A stretch of DNA of 64,000 nt from JBGASG01 sp046328035 (GTDB lineage Bacteria > Cyanobacteriota > Vampirovibrionia > Obscuribacterales > Obscuribacteraceae), in contig JAXLXI010000012.1 in the NCBI GenBank assembly GCA_046328035.1, positions 122,635 through 186,634 on the forward strand. Direction: 5' to 3'. Shown one piece after another: positions 57,528-64,000 of this stretch. The translations under genes were made by a program, and so were the position numbers. The notes below the pieces were generated by a model that saw only the letters and a list, made by a program, of their open reading frames with translations, was not told where the DNA came from and did no database searches. Within the stretch, counting starts at the first letter, position 1, and each line of letters starts with the position of its first letter.

Positions 57528-60500
57528 ATGTCGAGTTTCGGTATCATCGCTGTCCAGCCTGCGCACCGCCAGGAGTCCTCTGCGAATCCCGCCATCGCGA
57601 TCGCCGCTGCGCGCGCTGGCGCCTTTGGTGTGGTCGACGTCGAATTGCTGGACGACGCAGCCGCTTTTGCCGCCGTGCAATCTCTGACCGCCGCCGCGCT
57701 CGCCGCCTCCGTCAATTCCGGGATTGGTATCAAATGCGGTGCCGAACAATTTCGCCGCCTCTGCGACCAGCTCGATGCGCTGGCACTGCCCGCGAGCACG
57801 CTCATCATTCTGACCGCCGGTGGTCCGCAGTTTGAACGAGTTGATCTGGAAGCTGCCGTCAAACTGGTGAGAGCTTGCGGATGGCTGTCTTTCGCGGAAG
57901 TGACTTCGCTCAAGGAAGCTCGCCTGGCTGAGACAGCCGGATGCGACGCCTTGATCGCCAAGGGACACGAGGCGGGCGGACGAGTCGGGGAAGAAACAAC
58001 TTTTGTTCTCGTACAGCGCCTGGCGCAGGAAGTAAAAGTGCCGTTCTGGGCACATGGCGGCGTCGGCGTCCACACCGCGGCTGCCTGCCGCACCGCCGGC
58101 GCCCAGGGCGTGGTGCTCGACTGGCAGCTGGCTCTGGTGCGCGAGTCGACCTTGCCGCTGCCGCTGAAAGTAAAACTGTCGCGCATGGACGGCACCGAAT
58201 CGCAGATTTTCACCGGACCGCAGCGCCAGACATGGCGCATCTACGCACGCGCCGGCAGCACCGCCCATGATGCGTTGCATGACCTGACCAAAAAACTGGA
58301 AGTGCCAGGCTCGAAGCCGCTTTCGGAAGAAACGAAGTCGTTGGCTTGGCTGGCGGCGATCAAGCAAGAGCTGACGGCCGACGACGACGTCAACGGCAAG
58401 GATTTTATCCTCGCCGCGGGACAAGATGTCGCATTCGCCTCTTCGTTCGCGGATCGCTTCGGCACAACTGCCGGTGTCATCGACGGTCTGCGCGATGCAG
58501 TGGAGGAACACCTCACTCAATCCAGCCAGGTCGATATCGTTGGGGCCGACTCACCTCTGGCTCGCTCGCACAAGACCAAATATCCGATCGTTCAAGGCGC
58601 CATGACCCGGGTCAGCGACACGGCCGAGTTCGCGCTCAAAGTTGCAGAAGGCGGCGCGTTGCCGTTTCTTGCACTGGCGCTGATGCGCGCTCGCGAGATC
58701 GAAAAACTGATTAAAGAAACCAAAGAGGCTCTCGGCGACTTGCCGTGGGGCGTCGGCATGCTCGGTTTTGTCCCGCAGCAGTTGCGCCAGGAACAGATGG
58801 AAGTCATTGAGAGGTATAAACCGCCATTTGCTCTGATCGCCGGCGGCCGTCCGGACCAGGCGAAAGCCATGGAAGACGGCGGCGTCACCACCTACCTGCA
58901 TGTGCCGTCGCCGCTTCTGCTCAAGTCGTTTGTCGAAATGGGTTCGCGCCGCTTCATCTTTGAAGGCAAGGAATGTGGCGGGCACGTCGGACCGCGCAGC
59001 AGCTTCGTGCTCTGGGAATCGATGGTCGATGTGCTGCTTTCCAGCATCGCACCGCGCGAAGATGCCGGTGCCTACCACGTGCTTTTTGCCGGCGGCATCC
59101 ATGACGGATTGTCCGCTGCCATGGTGGCCACCCTCTCCGCACCACTGGCGGCCCGGGGCGTCAAGGTCGGCGTGCTGGTCGGTACTGCTTACCTGTTCAC
59201 TCAAGAAGCCGTCGATGCCGGCGCCATTGTAAAACGCTTTCAGGAAGCCGCAATTCAGTGTGATGAGACGGTCTTGCTCGAGACCGGTCCCGGCCATTCG
59301 ATCAGATGCATCGACTCGCCATACAAATCGATCTTCGACGAACAGCGTCGCAGCCTAGAGTCGCAAAGCAAGGGACGCGAAGAAATTCGCCAGGAACTGG
59401 AGATGATGAATCTCGGACGCCTGCGCATTGCCAGCAAGGGGCTGAGCCGCGCCCAGGGCAAAACGACGGCTGATGGACTGATCACGATCAACGATGATGA
59501 GCAGTGGGCGAGCGGCATGTATATGATCGGCCAGGTGGCCGCCATGCATGACCGCGTAATCACCATCGCCGAACTGCACGAAGGAATTGCTGCGGGCGGA
59601 AAACAGATACTGGACAAGCAAGTGCGTAGCGTCACCGTCTCGGTCAACGACGCTCACAAGTCGCGCAAGCAGTCCGAGCCGATTGCCATCATCGGCATGT
59701 CCTGCATGTTCCCGAAAGCCAATGACGTTGAAACCTACTGGCAGAACATCCTCAACAAGGTCGATGCCATTGAAGAAGTGCCGGAATATCAGTGGGACTG
59801 GCGCAACTACTACACCACCGATCCGCTCGACAAAGATCGCGTCATCTCGAAGTGGGGCGGGTTTTTGGAAGACGTCGTCTTCGATCCATCTAAGTACGGA
59901 ATTCCACCCAGCAGTTTGGCATCTATAGATCCGATGCAAGTGCTCTTGCTGGAAATCACGCAGGCGGCGCTGGCCGACGCCGGCTACAGCAAGCGCGGCT
60001 TTGCCCGCCAGAAGACTTCTGTGCTGCTGGCCAACGCCGGACACGGACCGATCACTGCCCTCTATTCACTGCGTTCCATGCTGGGCTGGAAGCTGCACGA
60101 CATGGACGAGACCACCAAGAAGTACATCGAGTCTCAGTTGCCGGAGTGGAGCGAAGACTCCTTCCCCGGCTATCTGGGCAATGTCACCGCCGGCCGAGTC
60201 GCTAACCGCTTCGACCTGGGCGGCATCAACTTCGCCGTCGACGCGGCCTGCGCCTCATCACTGGCTGCATTATATGTAGGCATCAACGAATTGCGAGCCG
60301 GCACCAGCGATGTCGTCCTGCTGGGCGCCACGGACACTCACAACCAGCCCGGCGACTACCTGAGTTTCAGCAACACGCATGCACTTTCGCCTAGTGGTCG
60401 CTGCCGCACTTTCGATGCCACCGCCGACGGCATCGTCATCTCGGAAGGCATTGCCATGCTCGTCCTCAAGCGTCTCTCCGACGCGGAGCGCGACGGAGAC

Positions 60501-63500
60501 AAGATTTACGCGGTGATCAAAGGTATCGGCGGTAGCAGCGACGGCCGCGACCTGAGCTTGACTGCGCCGCGTCCAGCCGGTCAGATGGTGGCACTCAACC
60601 GCGCCTACGAAGACGCCTGCATCTCGCCTTCCACCGTCGAACTGGTTGAAGCTCACGGCACCGGCACCGTAGCTGGTGATAAAGCCGAAGTCGAAGCTCT
60701 GACTCGCGTCTTCCGTGCTCATGATGCGGCCGACCGCGCTTGCGCCATAGGTTCGGTGAAGACCAACATCGGGCACAGTAAGTGCGCCGCCGGTCTGGCC
60801 TCGCTGATAAAAATCGCCAAGTCGCTGCATCACAAAGTTTTGCCGCCGACAATCGGCGTCCAGCAGCCCAACCCCAGCTGCCGCTTCGAAGAAAGCCCGT
60901 TCTACATCAACTCGGAAGCGCGTCCCTGGGTGCACACCGCCGAGCAGCCGCGCCGCGCCGGCGTCAGCGCTTTCGGATTTGGCGGCACCAATTTCCACAC
61001 CGTTCTGGAAGAGTACACCGGACAACCGAGCAGAGAACCTGAGACAGTCTCAGAGACGCTGCCGACTGAATTGTTTGTCTGGCGTGCGAATACCAAAGCC
61101 GATCTGAGCAAAGCTCTGCATGCGGCTCAGGAAGCTGCCAAGAAATTGGTGACACAGCAGTCCGACAGCGCTCGCTCGCAGTGCACCAGCGATGATGCGC
61201 GCGCCCTGGCTGACCTGTCCTACAACCTCTACACGCGCGCTGCCGAACGCTGCGATGCCGCCTTGACCATGGCTATCGTGGCGCAAAGCGCCGCTGACCT
61301 GGAAACCAAAGCCGCTTTCGCGGCTGCCAAATTGGATGAAGGCGTTGCATCTATAAGTGACCCGCGCGGCATTTTCTTTGTGGAAAAACCACTGGCGCCG
61401 ACCGGCAAAATTGCCTTCCTTTTCCCGGGACAGGGTTCGCAGCGCGTCGACATGCTGCGGCATCTCTCCCTCTACTTCCCGGAGATCCGCGACACGTTCA
61501 CCGCTGCCGACAAGCAGCTGGCTAAGTGCTATGAGGCACCGCTGAGCAAGTACGTGTATCCGGCACCGGCTTTCAGCGACGAAGAGCGCAAGCAGCAGCA
61601 GACCGCGCTCACCGATACACACGTGGCCCAGCCGGCTGTTGGTGCGGCCGATCTGGCTGTGCTCCACCTGCTTGCTGTACTGGGCGTCACACCGGATATG
61701 GTGGCGGGTCACAGCTACGGCGAGTATGTCGCCTTCTACGCGGCCGGTTCCGTCTCGCAACAGGATCTATTTGATATTTCGGAGTTGCGCGGACGTCTCC
61801 TGGCTCGTCCTGTGGATGGCGAGACCGGCACCATGGCTGCCGTCGCCGCGCCAGTCGATAAAGTGAAGACAGCGCTGAAGTCGCATCCCGGCGTGGTGAT
61901 CGCCAACATCAACGCTCCCAACCAGACAATCATTTCCGGTGCCCATGCTGATATCAAAGATGCGTGCGAAGCGCTCACCCGTGAGGGTGTGGCTAACAAG
62001 CCGATCGCAGTTTCGGCTGCTTTCCACAGCCCACTCATGCAGGCTGCCCGCGCCGAACTGGAAACCGCCCTTAAGAAGATCGAGTTCCGTGAGCCCAAAC
62101 TGCCGGTCTACTCCAACACCACCACTCGCCCGCACGAAGGCAAGTTTGCCTCTTCCCTGGCTCAGCACCTGGTGGAGCCGGTCAACTTCGTCGGCGAAGT
62201 GCAGCGCATGCATGACGACGGAGCGCGCATATTTATTGAAGTGGGTCCCGGGCAGGTGCTGACCGGACTCGTCTCCGCAATTCTGGAAGACCGTGAGCAC
62301 GTAGCCGTGGCGAGCGATCGCAATGGCAAGCACGGCATCACACAGTTGCAGCATGTGCTGGCTCAATTGCTGGTTCATGGGGTGCGGGCTGACCTTTCCA
62401 GATTGTTTAGTCGTCCGGGAATAGCAACCCGGGCGCTGGAAGCAGATTTTGAGCGGCAGCCCAAAGCGGCTCGCGGCAAACTGATTTATCGCGTCAACAG
62501 CGCGCAGATCAAGCGGATAGGAACGCCTTCGACACAGCAAGCTGTGTCGGCGACGTTCAAGAAGATACAGGGAGCGACGACTGGCACCATGGACAATGGC
62601 GCAAACGGAAACAACGGCGGAAACGGCAAAGCGTCCGGACACGTCAACATGCAACCGATCTCCGGAACGATACCTGAGCCCTTTGGTGGCAATGGTAACG
62701 GCAATGGCAACGGCCACGGCAACGGTCATGGCAATGGAAACGGCAACGGCAATGGACACGGACAACACGCTCCGCTGCCCGCTCAGCCGCTGGTGCAAGC
62801 AACAGCGAATGCGTTGCCCAAGCCGCCGACCCCAGTGTCTGCAATGCAACCACAAGCGGCGGCAAGCGGTCGTCCGCTGCCCGCATCACCGGCGGTGCCT
62901 GCCCAACAGGGTGCACCGCAAGGCGTGCCCGCTCCAACCGCCTACGCTCTGCCCACGGCGGTGCCCATGCCGGTGCTCCCGGCGGCCGGCAGAGCCGGCA
63001 TCGACCCGGCTTCGGCAGCCGTGATGATGCAATTCCAGCAAACCATGCTGCAGATGACGCAGAGCTTTCTCGAAACTCAACAGCGTGTCATGCTGGCTTA
63101 CCTGGGCGCCCAGCCGCAAGGCTATGCTCCGCAGATGCCGCAGTTCCCGCAACCGCAGTTCCCGCAACCGCAGTTGCAACAATTCCAGCAACCGCAAATG
63201 CCGCAGTTCCAACAATTCCAGCAACCGTTGCCGATGCAGCAGTTTGCCCAACCGCAGCAATACGCCCAACCGCAGTTCGCACAATACGCGCAGCCGCAGC
63301 AATATGCTCAGCCCCTGCCCCAGCCGGTTGTGGCTCCCAGTTCTGCCGACTCCAACGGGCATGACCCGAGCGGCTATGCCGCTTCCGGTAACGGCAGCGA
63401 TCCCCATGCACACAACAACGGCAACAATGGTGGCGAGCCGGCCAATGAAGCTGCTGACCAATCTATGAACGCCGAGCAGCTGATTGCCGGACTTCTGGAA

Positions 63501-64000
63501 ATCGTCAGCCAACGCACGGGCTACCCACCTGAAATGCTCGATCCCGCACTGGATCTGGAAGCCGATCTGGGCATCGATTCTATTAAGCGAGTCGAAATCC
63601 TCAACAGCTTCCGCAAGCTGTTGCCCCAAACGACGCAAGATCACTTAGAGGGTAGCCTGGAGCAACTCGCCGGCACCAAAACCTTGCAAGGCATCATCGA
63701 TTGGATTAAAAGCGAAAATATCGGTGGAGGTGGTCCCGCCGCCAAAGCCGCGGCTGCAACCGCAACCGCCACAGCCGGAACCGTTTCTTCCCCGAGCAAC
63801 TCGTCAACTGTTGTATCGACAGAAGCCGGACCGACGCTCGCCAAAGAAGTGAGCCGCGGGCAAGTGCAACTGATAGCGGTGCCTCTCGAGGGAAAGCCCG
63901 CGAAGATCACCTCGGCGATTGTGATTGGTGATGGAAAAGGGCTGTCCGAGGAGGTTTCTTCAAAACTGAAGACCGATGGCGCCAGCGTCAGTTTGCTGAA
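57528..64000 (+). CDS. Multidomain lipid/polyketide synthase (NMO-NMO-KS-AT-ACP...), 5' part
   Basis: The frame is open from ATG 57528 (GGGA upstream; ATG 57516 is an alternative) to the right edge, over 2150 residues. In order: a degenerate nitronate monooxygenase/FabK-like domain (about 1-325, AKGHEAGGRVGEETT); a second, better-preserved one (345-680, FEGKECGGHVGPRSSFVLW); a ketosynthase (from about 717) with Cys908 (VDAACASS), EAHGTGT and NIGHSKCAAG; an acyltransferase (about 1290-1620) with FPGQGSQ and GHSYGE (Ser1396); a Gln/Pro/Gly/Asn-rich linker (about 1685-1980); an ACP with Ser2018 (DLGIDSIKR); and the start of a possible ketoreductase (AIVIGDGKG). It resembles PfaA-type PUFA or related lipid synthases with PfaD-like enoyl-reductase domains fused in front. 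Confidence 0.9.
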   Translation, partial: MSSFGIIAVQPAHRQESSANPAIAIAAARAGAFGVVDVELLDDAAAFAAVQSLTAAALAASVNSGIGIKCGAEQFRRLCDQLDALALPASTLIILTAGGPQFERVDLEAAVKLVRACGWLSFAEVTSLKEARLAETAGCDALIAKGHEAGGRVGEETTFVLVQRLAQEVKVPFWAHGGVGVHTAAACRTAGAQGVVLDWQLALVRESTLPLPLKVKLSRMDGTESQIFTGPQRQTWRIYARAGSTAHDALHDLTKKLEVPGSKPLSEETKSLAWLAAIKQELTADDDVNGKDFILAAGQDVAFASSFADRFGTTAGVIDGLRDAVEEHLTQSSQVDIVGADSPLARSHKTKYPIVQGAMTRVSDTAEFALKVAEGGALPFLALALMRAREIEKLIKETKEALGDLPWGVGMLGFVPQQLRQEQMEVIERYKPPFALIAGGRPDQAKAMEDGGVTTYLHVPSPLLLKSFVEMGSRRFIFEGKECGGHVGPRSSFVLWESMVDVLLSSIAPREDAGAYHVLFAGGIHDGLSAAMVATLSAPLAARGVKVGVLVGTAYLFTQEAVDAGAIVKRFQEAAIQCDETVLLETGPGHSIRCIDSPYKSIFDEQRRSLESQSKGREEIRQELEMMNLGRLRIASKGLSRAQGKTTADGLITINDDEQWASGMYMIGQVAAMHDRVITIAELHEGIAAGGKQILDKQVRSVTVSVNDAHKSRKQSEPIAIIGMSCMFPKANDVETYWQNILNKVDAIEEVPEYQWDWRNYYTTDPLDKDRVISKWGGFLEDVVFDPSKYGIPPSSLASIDPMQVLLLEITQAALADAGYSKRGFARQKTSVLLANAGHGPITALYSLRSMLGWKLHDMDETTKKYIESQLPEWSEDSFPGYLGNVTAGRVANRFDLGGINFAVDAACASSLAALYVGINELRAGTSDVVLLGATDTHNQPGDYLSFSNTHALSPSGRCRTFDATADGIVISEGIAMLVLKRLSDAERDGDKIYAVIKGIGGSSDGRDLSLTAPRPAGQMVALNRAYEDACISPSTVELVEAHGTGTVAGDKAEVEALTRVFRAHDAADRACAIGSVKTNIGHSKCAAGLASLIKIAKSLHHKVLPPTIGVQQPNPSCRFEESPFYINSEARPWVHTAEQPRRAGVSAFGFGGTNFHTVLEEYTGQPSREPETVSETLPTELFVWRANTKADLSKALHAAQEAAKKLVTQQSDSARSQCTSDDARALADLSYNLYTRAAERCDAALTMAIVAQSAADLETKAAFAAAKLDEGVASISDPRGIFFVEKPLAPTGKIAFLFPGQGSQRVDMLRHLSLYFPEIRDTFTAADKQLAKCYEAPLSKYVYPAPAFSDEERKQQQTALTDTHVAQPAVGAADLAVLHLLAVLGVTPDMVAGHSYGEYVAFYAAGSVSQQDLFDISELRGRLLARPVDGETGTMAAVAAPVDKVKTALKSHPGVVIANINAPNQTIISGAHADIKDACEALTREGVANKPIAVSAAFHSPLMQAARAELETALKKIEFREPKLPVYSNTTTRPHEGKFASSLAQHLVEPVNFVGEVQRMHDDGARIFIEVGPGQVLTGLVSAILEDREHVAVASDRNGKHGITQLQHVLAQLLVHGVRADLSRLFSRPGIATRALEADFERQPKAARGKLIYRVNSAQIKRIGTPSTQQAVSATFKKIQGATTGTMDNGANGNNGGNGKASGHVNMQPISGTIPEPFGGNGNGNGNGHGNGHGNGNGNGNGHGQHAPLPAQPLVQATANALPKPPTPVSAMQPQAAASGRPLPASPAVPAQQGAPQGVPAPTAYALPTAVPMPVLPAAGRAGIDPASAAVMMQFQQTMLQMTQSFLETQQRVMLAYLGAQPQGYAPQMPQFPQPQFPQPQLQQFQQPQMPQFQQFQQPLPMQQFAQPQQYAQPQFAQYAQPQQYAQPLPQPVVAPSSADSNGHDPSGYAASGNGSDPHAHNNGNNGGEPANEAADQSMNAEQLIAGLLEIVSQRTGYPPEMLDPALDLEADLGIDSIKRVEILNSFRKLLPQTTQDHLEGSLEQLAGTKTLQGIIDWIKSENIGGGGPAAKAAAATATATAGTVSSPSNSSTVVSTEAGPTLAKEVSRGQVQLIAVPLEGKPAKITSAIVIGDGKGLSEEVSSKLKTDGASVSLL

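Noticed and set aside
57396..58520. Long minus-strand frames across the giant synthase, such as this 374-codon one
   Set aside because: The plus-strand frame is continuous and carries two NMO, KS, AT and ACP motifs. The minus frames have low-complexity compositions and no motifs.

Overview
The window looks like chromosome from an uncultured Cyanobacteria-allied bacterium of the Melainabacteria/Vampirovibrionia type (Obscuribacter-like). This is an inference. It rests on moderate GC, a groES-groEL pair, a GlgE-type glucan operon, a cyanobacterial-style metallothionein-like protein, a cobalamin-binding protein, many exported TPR proteins and caspase-like proteins, and no photosynthesis genes. 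There are no rRNA or tRNA genes that I can see, no CRISPR array and no recognisable prophage.

Layout. 0-9.9 kb: the 3' end of a sugar-nucleotide transferase, a HIT hydrolase, a GAF-GAF-GGDEF protein, groES/groEL, a broken small gene, an SRPBCC-coiled-coil fusion, an EF-hand protein and an HPt phosphotransfer protein. 10.1-20.7 kb: the complete GlgE pathway (glgE, fused treS-maltokinase, glgB), followed by decayed genes: a KGG-repeat protein, a membrane-protein scrap and a glycogen debranching enzyme with many frame breaks. 20.7-24.5 kb: cobalamin-binding protein, ruvC, a small P-loop ATPase, a split IS1595-like protein and the metallothionein-like gene. 24.6-32.2 kb: a very large LysM protein interrupted by frameshifts, an alpha/beta hydrolase, a broken small TPR-like gene and a secreted Tyr/Gly/Pro/Met repeat protein. 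32.3-50.5 kb: an MsbA-type ABC exporter, three tandem triple-PAS genes with no output domain, a caspase-TPR protein with an intact His/Cys dyad, an MFS transporter with an enormous low-complexity tail, an XRE-TPR pair, and an operon of an exported hydrolase plus a caspase-TPR protein that has lost both catalytic residues. 50.5-64 kb: a probable lipid locus. An overlapping operon (GH3-type acyl-adenylating enzyme, GT4 glycosyltransferase, 14-helix MFS exporter, exported hydrolase) faces a ceramide-glucosyltransferase-like GT2, and then a giant multidomain synthase (two nitronate-monooxygenase/enoyl-reductase-like domains, KS, AT, ACP) that runs off the right edge.

Three themes stand out. First, about fifteen copies of a 14-bp palindrome with consensus AAGYGATATCRCTT sit at gene boundaries, singly or in clusters of two to four. 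Second, there are paralogous and degenerate sensor/effector proteins: three PAS arrays and an active/inactive caspase pair. Third, several genes carry multiple frameshifts while neighbouring genes are clean. This means either local gene decay or clustered indel errors in the assembly, and the sequence alone cannot decide which.
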